A DNA stretch of 64,000 nt from Rhizobium sp. PP-CC-3A-592 (GCF_003217095.1 NZ_QJSR01000007.1:186001-250000), one strand, 5' to 3'; shown: positions 26,347 to 35,896, numbered from the stretch's first letter. The notes: generated by a model not told the origin, from the letters alone. Made by a program: numbers and translations.

Positions 26347-28647
26347 TCAAGCAGGGATGACCGGCTGCGCCCGGGTGATGACCACGGGCACGGATTTGGC
26401 CGCCGGCGTGTTGCTCCGCGTGTCCCGATGCGACAGGGACAACAGTCCGTTCGTCTCGGGGTAATAGGCTGCGCAGCAGCCTTGCGGCACATCGTAGGCC
26501 ACGACCTTGAAGCCGCCTGCCCGTCGCTCGATGCCATCGGCGGCGACGGCTGCGAAATCGACGACCGTCCCTTCCGACACCCCGAGCGCCGCCATGTCCT
26601 TCTCGTTCATGAAGACCACCATCCGGTCTCCGGATATGCCGCGATACCGGTCGTTGTTGGAATAGATCGTCGTGTTGAACTGGTCATGGCTGCGCAGCGT
26701 CATCAGCTGAAGATGCGGCCTTTGCGGCGCATCCTCGTTCTGGTCCTTGAGGTCGGGATTGAACAGGAAGTTCGCCTTGCCCGTCGGCGTTGCCCAGCGC
26801 CGCTCGCTCGCGCCGTTCGGCAGGCGGAAGCCACCGGGCTTGCCGATGCGGATATTGTAGTCACGAAACTGCTCGGGAAGCACCGCCTCGATCTTGTCAC
26901 GGATGCGATCGTAGTCGGCAACGAGGCCGTCCCAGTCGATGGATGCGCGATCCGCGACGGTGGCCTTGGCAAGGTTCGCGACGATCCAGGGCTCGGAGCG
27001 GCAATGCTCACTCGCCGGCGCCAGGCGTCCCGTGGAGCCGTGCACCATCGAAAAGCTGTCCTCGACCGTCACCGTCTGGGCCACACCTTGCTGCAGATCG
27101 AGTTCCGTCCGGCCGAGCGCCGGCAGGATATAGGCCTGCTTGCCATGGATCAGGTGGCTGCGGTTGAGTTTCGTCGCGATATGCACCGTGAGCCCGATCT
27201 CGGGCACCTTCTTCGCAATCCGCTCGATATCCGGGATCGCGCGGAAGAAATTGCCGCCGAGCGCCAGAAACGCATCGACGTCGCCACGCAGAATAGCCTC
27301 GCAGCACTCCGCCGTATCGTGACCATGCTCGCGCGGGCTGACGAAGCCGAAGGCTGCGTCGAGTTGCGAGAGAAAATCCTCCGTCGGCGTCTTGTTGATC
27401 CCGACAGTGCGGTCGCCCTGAACGTTCGAATGTCCACGGATCGGGCACGCACCCGCGCCGAGACGGCCGATATTCCCGCGCAGGAACAACAGGTTGAGAA
27501 TCTGCTGCAGGGCATCGCCGCCGTGCTTGTGCTGGGTGATGCCCATGCCCCAGCAGGCGATGACCCGCTCGGCCTTCATATAGATGTCTGCGGCCTGCTC
27601 GAGCTGCTCGCGGCGCAGCGCCGTGTAATGCTCGATCTCGTCCCAGCCAAGCTTGCGGATAAAGTCGGCAAAGGCCGCAAATCCCGCCGTATGCTCTTCC
27701 AGAAACGCGGTATCGAGGATCCGCTTGCCCCCGGACGCCAGCGCCGCATCGTCGGCCGCGATCACCGCCTTGCAGATGCCCTGCATGGCCATGATGTCGC
27801 CGCCGGTGCGCAGCTGGAAATAGTTGGAGCTGATCGCCTGCCCCCTGCCCGTCAACATCTCGACCGGGCTCTGCGGGTCGGTGAACCGCAAAAGCGCCCG
27901 CTCCTTCAGCGGATTGAAGGTGACGATCGGTACGCCGCGCTTGGCCATGTCGTGCAGATAGGTCATCATCCGCGGGCTGTTCGTGCCGGGGTTCTGGCCG
28001 ATGATGAAAAGCGCGTCGCAGTGCTCCCAGTCCTCCAGCGTCACCGTGCCCTTGCCGATGCCGATGCTCTCCGGCAGCGCGACCGTCGTCGTCGCGTGGC
28101 ACATATCCGAGCAATCGGGGAAATTGTTCGTGCCGAGAAGCCGGCCGTGGAGCTGCCAGAGGAAAGCCGCCTCGTTCGAGGCTCGCCCGGATGTGTAGAA
28201 CTCGACGCGCTTTGGATCGAGGTTGCGCAGCGTGCCCCCGATTTCGGCCAGTGCCACCGACCAGTCCACCGGTTGATAGGTGTCCGTTGCAGCGTCATAG
28301 CGCATCGGATGCGTCAGGCGGCCATGCGCCTCCAGCTCATGATCGCTCCAGGACTTCAGGTCCTCGACCCGGTTCGCCGCGAAGAAATCCGGCCCTGTCC
28401 GCTTCTTCGTCGCCTCCCAGGCGACGGCCTTGGCACCGTTTTCGCAATATTCGGCAAAATGCGGCTTTTCCGGATCCGGCCAGGCGCAGCTCGGGCAATC
28501 GAAGCCGCCGGGCTTGTTCATCGACAGAAGCGCACGATTGCCCTTCAGGAGAATCTGCTGCTTGCTCAGATGCTGCTCGACCGCATTCAGTGCTCCCCAC
28601 CCGCCTGCCGGTGGTTGTTGTGGCGCTGCCTTGCGTCCGTCAGCCAT
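26347..28647 (-). CDS. FdhF/YdeP-family molybdopterin oxidoreductase
   Basis: 766 residues starting MADGRKAAP after GGAGAGAC. It belongs to the FdhF/YdeP branch of the DMSO-reductase superfamily: N-terminal DCPSCAWPDPEK and EYCENGAKAVAWE, then YTSGRASNEAAFLWQ, the cofactor-contacting LFIIGQNPGTNSPRMM, IACWGMGITQHKHGG and RGHSNVQGDRTVGI. The C-terminal domain has LRSHDQFNTTIYSNNDRY and a terminal cofactor-binding region. There is no Tat signal, so it is cytoplasmic. E. coli YdeP is linked to acid resistance; the physiological substrate of the family is not settled and formate-dehydrogenase labels are tentative. No fdhD or subunit genes are adjacent. Confidence 0.92.
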   Translation of the reverse strand: MADGRKAAPQQPPAGGWGALNAVEQHLSKQQILLKGNRALLSMNKPGGFDCPSCAWPDPEKPHFAEYCENGAKAVAWEATKKRTGPDFFAANRVEDLKSWSDHELEAHGRLTHPMRYDAATDTYQPVDWSVALAEIGGTLRNLDPKRVEFYTSGRASNEAAFLWQLHGRLLGTNNFPDCSDMCHATTTVALPESIGIGKGTVTLEDWEHCDALFIIGQNPGTNSPRMMTYLHDMAKRGVPIVTFNPLKERALLRFTDPQSPVEMLTGRGQAISSNYFQLRTGGDIMAMQGICKAVIAADDAALASGGKRILDTAFLEEHTAGFAAFADFIRKLGWDEIEHYTALRREQLEQAADIYMKAERVIACWGMGITQHKHGGDALQQILNLLFLRGNIGRLGAGACPIRGHSNVQGDRTVGINKTPTEDFLSQLDAAFGFVSPREHGHDTAECCEAILRGDVDAFLALGGNFFRAIPDIERIAKKVPEIGLTVHIATKLNRSHLIHGKQAYILPALGRTELDLQQGVAQTVTVEDSFSMVHGSTGRLAPASEHCRSEPWIVANLAKATVADRASIDWDGLVADYDRIRDKIEAVLPEQFRDYNIRIGKPGGFRLPNGASERRWATPTGKANFLFNPDLKDQNEDAPQRPHLQLMTLRSHDQFNTTIYSNNDRYRGISGDRMVVFMNEKDMAALGVSEGTVVDFAAVAADGIERRAGGFKVVAYDVPQGCCAAYYPETNGLLSLSHRDTRSNTPAAKSVPVVITRAQPVIPA

Positions 28648-29169
28648 CTGTCTCTCCTCATTGTCCGCACGGAGAAATGCCGCCGAACCCTCATCGTCTC
28701 ATGATGTTCATCAGGTGCATGACCATTTGCGAATATGCAACCTGAAGTCTGGTGCCGCATCTTGCATTCCCTCGCTCGATCGGCAACCGCCAATATTCAA
28801 AGGACGAGAGATGCCCGTCTTTCAAATATGTCATACGCATACCAAGCCTTCGGGATCTTGCCATTCAGATATGCGTTACCGTCGCCGGTGACCGGAAAGC
28901 CACTTCCGTCCTGCCGGCGCATCGAGATTCGGTAAAGCCGCCCGCTGCATGATCCGGCCACGTTGGAAATGGAGCATGACAATGATTGGCCAGGCTTTCG
29001 CATCAAAGACAAACGCCTTCCGGGGCGCTGACATGACGTCCAGCATGCAGCGTCAGGGCCATAGCCGCCTGAATCGGGACGCCAATTGTCGCTCTGTAGC
29101 GGATCGAGCGCGACTTCGCTCCGACGGGTCAACAGCCTGTAACATCGCGTTCTCGGAGCCGTCGCTTCG
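28648..29169. other. Gene-poor stretch upstream of the FdhF/YdeP gene
   Basis: About 520 bp without a convincing gene. It probably holds the promoter of the leftward oxidoreductase. AT-rich words such as GCGAATATGC and CCAATATTC resemble those at 8.5 kb. Open frames here have no homology-like features. It borders the decayed kinase to its right. Confidence 0.35.
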
Positions 29170-29557
29170 GCTGAGCTTACGTCTGCGATGAATATCGAGC
29201 ATTGATACCGGAGGCCATCCATCAATGATCGCACCATCGGCTTTCCCCGCACCCGCGACGGCTGCCGCCGTCCGGAAAATGGATGTCGAGCACGACGGCA
29301 TCGAGCAGCATCAGTTCCGGCCCCGTGATCAGGCTGAGCGATTGCGCATAAGGTCGAGACGACCTGCAGCGCCTCGCCGTTCCCCATGATGACCATCAGC
29401 AGATTGTTGAAGTCGTGGGCGACGCCGCCCGTCAGCTGGCCGAGCGCACCGAGGCGCTACATCTGCCGCACCTTTCCTCGTTCGCCTTCTGCTCGGTGAT
29501 ATCGATGTGCAGAATGCTCCGGTTCAGAACGACACCGCTGCGGACCCTGCGGAACAG
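29170..29557 (-). pseudogene. Decayed PAS hybrid histidine kinase
   Basis: Read on the minus strand, one frame shows a PAS/PAC end, GVVLNRSILHIDITEQKANE. A second frame then shows the kinase H-box ALGQLTGGVAHDFNNLL followed by MVIMGNGEALQVV, which is broken off. A third frame carries a receiver remnant, LMLLDAVVLDIHFPDGG, with the phosphoacceptor Asp, and beyond it a degraded MDGLR segment. So parts of one PAS-HisKA-(ATPase lost)-REC protein survive in order across at least two frameshifts and an internal deletion that removed the catalytic ATPase. It lies just downstream of the flavin monooxygenase stop. Confidence 0.72.
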
Positions 29558-29559
29558 GC

Positions 29560-30672
29560 TTATAGATCGCTTGCAGCATACAATGATCTGCCCGGCGTGG
29601 CCGCGATCGATCTTGCAATTTTCGCCGCTTCGCGCTCGGTTTCGCGAAAGAATGACGTGAGACTGGGGGTCAAACCCATGTGCCACAGCCCGGGAGTGCT
29701 ACCGACAGGCTCGCCCGCCAGAGCGGACGTGCCGTAGCCGGTCGCGACGATCACCATGTCCGGCGTCAGGCGGCTCTCATCCTCAAGGATAACAGCGTCG
29801 CGTTCGAAGGAGCGTACGCCACGAACGACGGTGATCTGTCCGCTTCGGATCGCGGCCATCGCGCCGTCATCTACGGGAATGGCGATCTTGTCGTGGACGA
29901 GCCGCGTGGCGGCATCGTGCGAACCCTTGGGAAAGCCAAGCCGCGACAGACTGCCGAAAGCAAGATGCTGCGTCGCTGCGATCATGCGATCGACGAGCGG
30001 CGTCGGTAGCGCCTGCATGACGGGAGACAGCCGATGGACCGCAAACCGAAGCAGCCGCTTCGGCAGAATGGAGGGGCCGCGGCGCACGGAGAACCAGACG
30101 GGGCCGGTCTTTACCCGGCTGAGATGATTGAGGACGTCGAATCCTGAATTTCCGCCACCCACGACAAGGACGGATCGCCCGGCATAGTCCTGAGCGTTCC
30201 CGAAATCGGCGGCATGCCGAACGTCGCCATCGTAGTGCTCCAGTCCATCCCATGCGGGAAGCTGCTTCTCCGTGTCGCGTCCCACGGCCATGATGACATG
30301 CGCCGCGTGAAATTCGCCAGCATCGGAAACGATCCTGAAAGAACCGCCGTCTTCACGCGTGACGGAGGACACCGTGACGCCGTGCCGAATGTCGAAGGCG
30401 TGCTCCCGCGCGAACGCCTGCAGGTGTCGCACGACGGCATCGCGCTTCGGAAAGGCCCCGGTTCCCTTGGGGTAACGGGCGCCTGGAAGCGTTGAGAGAT
30501 CGCGGTGAGTGTTGAGCGTCAATTGCGGATGACGCCGCTGCCATGAAACCCCGATCTCAGGCTCTTGCTCCAGGATGATGGCGGAGATCCCGTTCTGCCG
30601 CAGAACGTAGGCCGCCGTCAGGCCCGCCAGCCCCGCGCCGATGATCACCACATCATGGACATTTGTCGACAA
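29560..30672 (-). CDS. FAD/NADPH-dependent monooxygenase-like oxidoreductase
   Basis: 370 residues starting MSTNVHDVVIIGAGLAG. The first GxGxxG (GAGLAG) binds FAD. A second nucleotide motif, VLVVGGGNSGFDV, binds NAD(P)H at mid-protein. The late VIVATGYGTS is the ATG-type motif of flavin-dependent monooxygenases. A near-canonical FMO/BVMO sequence (FxGxxxH) is not obvious, so it fits the broader YUCCA/CzcO-like class. Likely cytoplasmic; the substrate is unknown. The next gene (30823) is divergent, with ~150 bp between them. The decayed kinase begins immediately after its stop. Confidence 0.85.
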   Translation of the reverse strand: MSTNVHDVVIIGAGLAGLTAAYVLRQNGISAIILEQEPEIGVSWQRRHPQLTLNTHRDLSTLPGARYPKGTGAFPKRDAVVRHLQAFAREHAFDIRHGVTVSSVTREDGGSFRIVSDAGEFHAAHVIMAVGRDTEKQLPAWDGLEHYDGDVRHAADFGNAQDYAGRSVLVVGGGNSGFDVLNHLSRVKTGPVWFSVRRGPSILPKRLLRFAVHRLSPVMQALPTPLVDRMIAATQHLAFGSLSRLGFPKGSHDAATRLVHDKIAIPVDDGAMAAIRSGQITVVRGVRSFERDAVILEDESRLTPDMVIVATGYGTSALAGEPVGSTPGLWHMGLTPSLTSFFRETEREAAKIARSIAATPGRSLYAASDL

Positions 30673-30822
30673 AATCAGCTTCTTTCCTACGCTTTTCGAA
30701 GTCTAGGGACTGTTCGCGTCGGCGACAAGCTGGCAATGTCCGAAGCGGTTGAGTAAGCGCATATTTGCGAACGGCATGACCACCTTCTTAACCGCCAAAT
30801 TGCTTTTCCGGAGCCAAGCTGA

Positions 30823-31863
30823 ATGCCAAGCCTACGCAAGTGGATGGACGCGATTCTGGATGCGCGCCTTCCCAAGCTGCCCGCTGCCGACCTCGATGCA
30901 CGGACACGTCTCGACCTTCTGCAAAAACATGGCGATTTCTCGCTGGCCTATTCAACCTATGCCCAGCCCGATCTCCAGTATTTCGGTGATGCGGACGGCT
31001 ATATCGCTTACGCAACCAAGATGGGGCACACTTTCGCGCTCGGCGATCCGGTTGCCGATCCCGCGCGTCGAGCCGACTATATCAGGCGTTTCGTTGCCGC
31101 CACAAACGCACCCTGCTTCGTGCAGACCTCGCGCGAAACCGCGGCCGTCCTCGAAACGCTCGGCTATCGCATCAATCATATGGGCATGGATACCCGCCTG
31201 TCGCTCGACACGCACTCCTTCGCGGGCAAGCGGAACGAAACGATCCGCTATTCCGAGCGCTGGCTTCTGAAGAAGAATTATCGGCTGATCGAGTGCGACG
31301 GCAGCATTGCAGACGCGAAGAAGGTGCGGGAGATATCGTCGAACTGGCGCAGCGGCCGCATCGTCAGCCGCCGGGAGATGCGTTTTCTCAACCGCCCCTT
31401 CAGTGTCGAACTCGCCCCGCATATGCGCCGGTTCCTCATCATCGATCCCGCCGGCCATCCGGTCGCCGTGCTCGATTTCGATCCGATCTTCCGGGCGGGA
31501 GACGTCGTCGGCTATACCGTCGCATTCAAGCGCAAGCTGGCAGGAACGACGCCCCATGCCGAGATCGGCCTCACCAAGTTCGCGACGGATCGCTTTATCG
31601 CGGAAGGCCGGGACGTCGTCACCTTCGGCCTGTCGCCACTGGCAGCGATCACCGAGAGCGGCTTTCTGGAAAGCCGGATCTGGCGGAACCTGTTCGAACG
31701 CGCCTACCGCTCGAAGAGGATCAACGCCCGGATCTTCAACCTGCAAGGCCAAGCCGCCTTCAAGCGGCGCTTCCATGGCGAGGAGATCCCCACCTATATC
31801 GGTTTCAAGCGCCGCACGCCGCTCGAAATCCTCGCGCTCCTGCGCCTGTTGAAGACGTTGTAG
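30823..31863 (+). CDS. DUF2156 (MprF C-terminal-like) protein
   Basis: 346 residues, ATG 30823 with GGAG about 10 nt upstream. It corresponds to the soluble LPG-synthase C-terminal domain (two GNAT-like lobes): SLAYSTYAQPDLQYFGDADGY at the start, MGHTFALGDPVADPARR, a mid-protein ELAPHMRRFLIIDPAGHPVA, then HAEIGLTKFATDRFIAEG and VTFGLSPLA. The membrane flippase half of full-length MprF/LpiA is absent. Full-length relatives transfer aminoacyl groups from tRNA to phosphatidylglycerol. The stand-alone form could modify another lipid or protein; function is inferred. Convergent with the bestrophin gene, only 6 bp apart. Confidence 0.82.
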   Translation: MPSLRKWMDAILDARLPKLPAADLDARTRLDLLQKHGDFSLAYSTYAQPDLQYFGDADGYIAYATKMGHTFALGDPVADPARRADYIRRFVAATNAPCFVQTSRETAAVLETLGYRINHMGMDTRLSLDTHSFAGKRNETIRYSERWLLKKNYRLIECDGSIADAKKVREISSNWRSGRIVSRREMRFLNRPFSVELAPHMRRFLIIDPAGHPVAVLDFDPIFRAGDVVGYTVAFKRKLAGTTPHAEIGLTKFATDRFIAEGRDVVTFGLSPLAAITESGFLESRIWRNLFERAYRSKRINARIFNLQGQAAFKRRFHGEEIPTYIGFKRRTPLEILALLRLLKTL

Positions 31864-31869
31864 TGTCTC

Positions 31870-32769
31870 CTACCAGAGAACATGCTCGACCGGTTGCACC
31901 GGCTTCGATCGCCCACCGGCACCGGACAGATGTTCGAGATCGATCTGGATGGTCCGGCAGATCGACGTGAGCGGCACGTCGTGTTCGCGGTTTTCGAACG
32001 GGTCCTGAAGATCGGCCCCGATGCGATCCATGGCGAGCAGCATGAAGCCGACGATGGTGGAGGCGAGCGGGGTATAAATGGTCAGGCTGTCCACCAGGCC
32101 GACGGGCAGCAGGATGCAGAAGATGTGGACGAACAGCGTCGGATAGTAATCATATTCGCGCGGCAGCGGCGTGTTCTTGATCCGCTCCATGCCGCCCTGC
32201 GCATTGCTCATGTCGACCAGAAGCGTCTCGATCTGCACATTGCGAATGGAGTCCGTCCAGCCGTTGCGACGCGCCTCCGCCACCATGCCCGCCGTCCGGT
32301 TGAGAATGGCATTCGGCGCATTGCCCACACCTTGCAGCGACTGGATCTCGGCCTCGCCCAGAAACGGCCGGATCTCCTCCGCGTTCGGCTGTCGGCGCAG
32401 GTGGCATCGTAGCGCGTGGACATAAGCGATCTGGCGACGCACGAGTTCGCGACGGAACGCCTCGCTGCCATCGCGGCTTTCGATCAGGTGCCAGACCTCG
32501 CGCCCAAAGGACCGCGACGCATTGACCATCGAGCCCCAGAGCGTGCGCGCTTCCCACCAGCGGTGGTAGGCATTGTTGTTGCGGAAACCGAGGAACAGAG
32601 CGAGCGCCGAGCCGAGAAGCGTCATCGGCAAGGTTGGAAGATCGAGCCAGGGATGCGGCAGATAGACATAGGCCAGCGTGACGATGATGTCCCAGACGAA
32701 CAGCAAGGCCAGCGGCCAGCCGATATAGCCGAGCATCTGGTGGAAACGAGCCGACTCCGGCAGAACCAT
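31870..32769 (-). CDS. Bestrophin-family anion channel protein
   Basis: 299 residues from the ATG at 32769, which has AAGGAG 8 nt upstream; longer in-frame starts (32808, 32850) lack this. Signatures of bacterial bestrophins (UPF0187): FLGFRNNNAYHRWWEARTLWG, a membrane segment before it (GYIGWPLALLFVWDII), then LLPVGLVDSL and the C-terminal DRIGADLQDPFENREHDVPL. Four membrane helices are expected and the protein forms a pentameric channel. Eukaryotic bestrophins conduct chloride; bacterial ones can be cation-selective. Convergent with the DUF2156 gene. Confidence 0.93.
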   Translation of the reverse strand: MVLPESARFHQMLGYIGWPLALLFVWDIIVTLAYVYLPHPWLDLPTLPMTLLGSALALFLGFRNNNAYHRWWEARTLWGSMVNASRSFGREVWHLIESRDGSEAFRRELVRRQIAYVHALRCHLRRQPNAEEIRPFLGEAEIQSLQGVGNAPNAILNRTAGMVAEARRNGWTDSIRNVQIETLLVDMSNAQGGMERIKNTPLPREYDYYPTLFVHIFCILLPVGLVDSLTIYTPLASTIVGFMLLAMDRIGADLQDPFENREHDVPLTSICRTIQIDLEHLSGAGGRSKPVQPVEHVLW

Positions 32770-33021
32770 TCGGGTGCTCCTTCGATACTGCTGAACGTCA
32801 GCTTCCATGCATATAAGGTGCAATGCAGCAAGTTCGAGTGCAGCGCACACCCTTTTCAGGGGTCGTCATATCGGCGCTTGCGACATCGCGTCGGTCCCGA
32901 TCAACGATCCACCGAAATGACCTCGACTGCGGGGCGCATCGCCATAGATCTTCTCGGATCACCCCGCCGACGATCCGCCTTGCGATCGACAACCCGTTTC
33001 ACTCTCCCAGGAGCCTCCGCC

Positions 33022-34764
33022 ATGGCAAAGACCGCAGCCGATCTCGTGACCGAGGTTCTTCACCAGGCCGGCGTTCGCCGCATCTACGGCCTCGTCGGCG
33101 ATAGCCTGAACGCGATGACGGAATCCCTGCGCAAGCGGGGCGATATAGACTGGGTGCATGTTCGCCACGAGGAGGTGGCAGCCTTTGCAGCGGGCGCAGA
33201 GGCTGCGCTTACCGGAGAACTGGCCGTCTGCGCCGGCTCCTGTGGGCCGGGGAACACACATCTGATCAACGGTCTGTTCGACTGCCATCGAAGCCGCGTT
33301 CCCGTGCTCGCCATTGCTGCGCAGATCCCGTCGCAGGAAATCGGCCGGAACTATTTTCAGGAAACAAAGCCGGAAGAGTTGTTTCGCGCCTGCTCGGACT
33401 ATTGCGAATTGGTCTCCCACCCCGAGCAATTGCCCGGCATTCTCGAAACCGCCATCCGCAGCGCGCTCGGAAACCGCAGCGTCTCGGTGGTGGTGATCCC
33501 GGGCGACATCGCGCTTTCGGCCTATGAGGCTCCGATCTCTGCCGCAGCCGGCCTGCGGCTTGCGGCCCCCGTGGTCACCCCCGGCGCGACGGAGCTCGGC
33601 GCGCTTGCCGACATCCTGAACAAGGGTGAGCGGATCACGCTCTTCTGCGGCCGCGGTTGCGCCGGCGCGCATGATCGCGTCGTGCAGCTTGCCGAAGCGC
33701 TGAAGGCGCCAATCGTCCATGCACTGGGCGGCAAAGAGCATGTGGAGTGGGACAACCCCTACGACGTCGGCATGACCGGTCTGATCGGTTTCAAGTCCGG
33801 CTATCAGGCGCTGATGGACTGCGACACGCTGCTGATGCTCGGCACGGACTTTCCCTACCGCCAATTCTTTCCGAAGGATGCAACGATCGCTCAGGTCGAT
33901 CTGCGGCCCGAGAATATCGGGCGGCGGACGCCGCTGGCGCTCGGCGTCGTCGGCGATATCGGCGCGACGATCGAGGGGCTTCTGCCCCGGCTGACCCGCA
34001 AGACCGACGACACCTTCCTCACCAGGAGCCTTGCCAACTACAAGAAGGCCCGCAAGGGACTCGACGAACTTGCCACGGGAACGCCGGGGCGCAAGCCGAT
34101 CCATCCCCAATATCTCACCAAGGTCATCAGCGAGCAGGCGGCGGACGATGCGGTCTTCACCTTCGATGTCGGCACCGTCACGGTCTGGGCTGCGCGCTAC
34201 CTGAAGATGAACGGGCGCCGGCGATTGCTGAGTTCGCTCGCCCACGGTTCGATGGCGAATGCGATGCCGCAGGCGATCGGCGCGCAGGCGGCCTTCCCCG
34301 GCAGGCAGGTCATCAGCCTTTCCGGCGATGGCGGTTTCACGATGCTGATGGGCGATTTCCTGACGCTCGCGCAGCAGAACCTGCCGGTGAAGGTCGTGAT
34401 CTACAACAATGGCTCGCTCGGCTTCGTGGCGCTGGAAATGAAGGGCGGCGGCTTCCTCGAGTTCGGGACCGATCTCAAAAATCCGAACTTTGCCCTGATG
34501 GCGGAAGCCATGGGCATTCACGCGATCCGCGTGGAGGATCCGGCCCTGCTGGAAGACGCCGTCGCCAGTGTTCTCGCCCATCCCGGCCCGGCCTTGCTCG
34601 ATGTCGTCACCAACCCCCAGGAACTCTCCATGCCGCCGGTCGTCACGGCCGACGAGGTGAAGGGCTTCGGCCTTTGGGGCATGCAGGCCGTGCTGAATGG
34701 ACGCGGCGACGAGATCATCGATCTGCTGAAGGGCGGCAATGTCCTGAAGTCGCTGTTCCGTTGA
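33022..34764 (+). CDS. poxB: Pyruvate oxidase/dehydrogenase (quinone-type), PoxB-like
   Basis: 580 residues from ATG 33022 after GGAG; E. coli PoxB has 572. A three-domain ThDP enzyme: PYR domain with the catalytic Glu in WVHVRHEEVAAFAAGAEA, central FAD domain, and PP domain with the ThDP motif beginning GDGGFTMLMGDF and ending VVIYNN. The C-terminal extension, which in PoxB mediates membrane and quinone contact, is present (LWGMQAVLNGRGDEIIDLL). PoxB converts pyruvate to acetate and CO2 and passes electrons to ubiquinone at the inner membrane, often in stationary phase. A closely related acetolactate-synthase-like role is less likely because PoxB-specific lengths match. Confidence 0.9.
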   Translation: MAKTAADLVTEVLHQAGVRRIYGLVGDSLNAMTESLRKRGDIDWVHVRHEEVAAFAAGAEAALTGELAVCAGSCGPGNTHLINGLFDCHRSRVPVLAIAAQIPSQEIGRNYFQETKPEELFRACSDYCELVSHPEQLPGILETAIRSALGNRSVSVVVIPGDIALSAYEAPISAAAGLRLAAPVVTPGATELGALADILNKGERITLFCGRGCAGAHDRVVQLAEALKAPIVHALGGKEHVEWDNPYDVGMTGLIGFKSGYQALMDCDTLLMLGTDFPYRQFFPKDATIAQVDLRPENIGRRTPLALGVVGDIGATIEGLLPRLTRKTDDTFLTRSLANYKKARKGLDELATGTPGRKPIHPQYLTKVISEQAADDAVFTFDVGTVTVWAARYLKMNGRRRLLSSLAHGSMANAMPQAIGAQAAFPGRQVISLSGDGGFTMLMGDFLTLAQQNLPVKVVIYNNGSLGFVALEMKGGGFLEFGTDLKNPNFALMAEAMGIHAIRVEDPALLEDAVASVLAHPGPALLDVVTNPQELSMPPVVTADEVKGFGLWGMQAVLNGRGDEIIDLLKGGNVLKSLFR

Positions 34765-34818
34765 GAGACAAGGCGACTGACGCGCTGTGCTCGCCGTCGC
34801 ACGGTCGAAATCTGGACG

Positions 34819-35052
34819 TCAGCGGGGGCAGGCGCCGACGTTCGAGCGGCAGACCCGCGGGCGATAAAGCCGTTCGTAGCCGCCCTCCCGAGCGCGGATC
34901 GCCTGCTTGCGCTGGTGATCCAATAAAGCCTGCGACGAGCTTGCCGGTCGTGGTGAAACATCGATCGCGGGTTGCGGTGTCGAGCAACCCCAAAGCAATG
35001 TACCCATCCCCAAGAGAATCATCACCTTTGGTGCGAGAGACCGTCGTCTCAT
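34819..35052 (-). CDS. Small lipoprotein of unknown function
   Basis: 77 residues; the ATG at 35052 has AAAGGA upstream. An N-terminal basic start (MRRRSLAPK) and hydrophobic stretch end in the lipobox LLWGC, lipidated Cys at residue 23. The mature part is short and basic and ends VCRSNVGACPR, with two cysteines that might form a disulfide. No family recognised. It points away from the DUF4360 gene, sharing its upstream region, which includes a TTAA-N7-TTAA motif. Confidence 0.62.
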   Translation of the reverse strand: MRRRSLAPKVMILLGMGTLLWGCSTPQPAIDVSPRPASSSQALLDHQRKQAIRAREGGYERLYRPRVCRSNVGACPR

Positions 35053-35162
35053 TGCATTTCCTTTCTTATCGTCGTCTCCCGCCGTAAGCAGAGGTTTCCG
35101 CCAAGGTGCGCGACGACGGCCATGATGCTGCCATTAAATGGCGCGATTTCGACCGCGTTTGA

Positions 35163-35177
35163 TTAAAACTCTCTTAA
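35163..35177. promoter_or_regulatory. Candidate CtrA box between lipoprotein and DUF4360 genes
   Basis: TTAA-AACTCTC-TTAA matches the CtrA consensus TTAA-N7-TTAA exactly. It is 111 bp left of the lipoprotein start and 129 bp right of the DUF4360 start, so it could serve either direction. The following base is T, not the preferred C. Confidence 0.45.
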
Positions 35178-35305
35178 TCACGCCGCTCTACTTCTAACGC
35201 CTTCCGATGTGAATTGCAGCCGAACGGAATGCTCAGCGACGGTTCATATTGGCACATCTATTTTTCTGCCAGGGCTTGATGCTCACCTATAAACGAGGAA
35301 GTTCA

Positions 35306-35896
35306 ATGAAGAGATTTGGTCTCCTGCTGGCGTCGCTGTTCATCTCGTCCGCGGCCTATGCCGACGACATTTCCCTCGGCGTACCCGGCTATGGCGGTAG
35401 CGGTTGCCCGTCGGACAGCGTCTCCGCCACGATCAGCCCGGACGGCAAGGCGCTGAGCCTGCTGTTCGACAACTACATCGTCCAGGCCGGCGGTGATACG
35501 GGCAAGAACATGGACCGCAAGACCTGCAACGTGGCCATTCCGGTTCACGTGCCCCAGGGCCGCAGCGTTTCGGTTCTGGCCGTCGATTATCGCGGCTTCA
35601 ACCAGCTGCCGCGTGGCGCCCGCTCGCAGTTCAACGTCGAATACTTCTTCGCGGGAACGCGCGGACCGACCTTCGTCAAGACCTTCTCCGGCCCCAGTGA
35701 ACAGGACTACCTGATCTCCAACAAAATCGTTGCGGACTCCATGATCTGGTCGGCCTGCGGTGAAGACGTCAACCTGCGGACCAACTCCAGCATCCGCGTG
35801 AACACGACCCGTGGCCAAGAAGCCATGGCGACCGTCGATACGCAGGACGTGAAGGCCGCCATCGTCTATCAGCTGCAGTGGAAGACCTGCCGCTAA
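35306..35896 (+). CDS. Secreted DUF4360-like protein
   Basis: 196 residues from ATG 35306 with GAGGAAG upstream; 19 extra codons further up are not protein-like. A clear Sec signal peptide (FGLLLASLFISSAAYA) precedes a DUF4360-type domain: GCPSDSVSATISPDGKALSLL, a DNYIVQAG segment, RKTCNVAIPVHVPQGRS and VDYRGFNQL. Cysteines near the start and middle probably form disulfides (GCPS, RKTC, and the terminal KTCR). DUF4360 proteins are secreted, mostly known from fungi and actinobacteria, with unknown function. The next gene encodes the same domain fused to an outer-membrane barrel, so the two are best read as a pair. Confidence 0.8.
   Translation: MKRFGLLLASLFISSAAYADDISLGVPGYGGSGCPSDSVSATISPDGKALSLLFDNYIVQAGGDTGKNMDRKTCNVAIPVHVPQGRSVSVLAVDYRGFNQLPRGARSQFNVEYFFAGTRGPTFVKTFSGPSEQDYLISNKIVADSMIWSACGEDVNLRTNSSIRVNTTRGQEAMATVDTQDVKAAIVYQLQWKTCR

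Noticed and set aside
26428-28704. A 758-codon plus-strand frame opposite the FdhF/YdeP gene
   Set aside because: The minus strand encodes a full molybdo-oxidoreductase; the plus translation has no homology features.
28797-29396. A 199-codon minus-strand frame as an intact gene
   Set aside because: Its first part is a fragment of the decayed histidine kinase read in one frame and the rest is non-coding.
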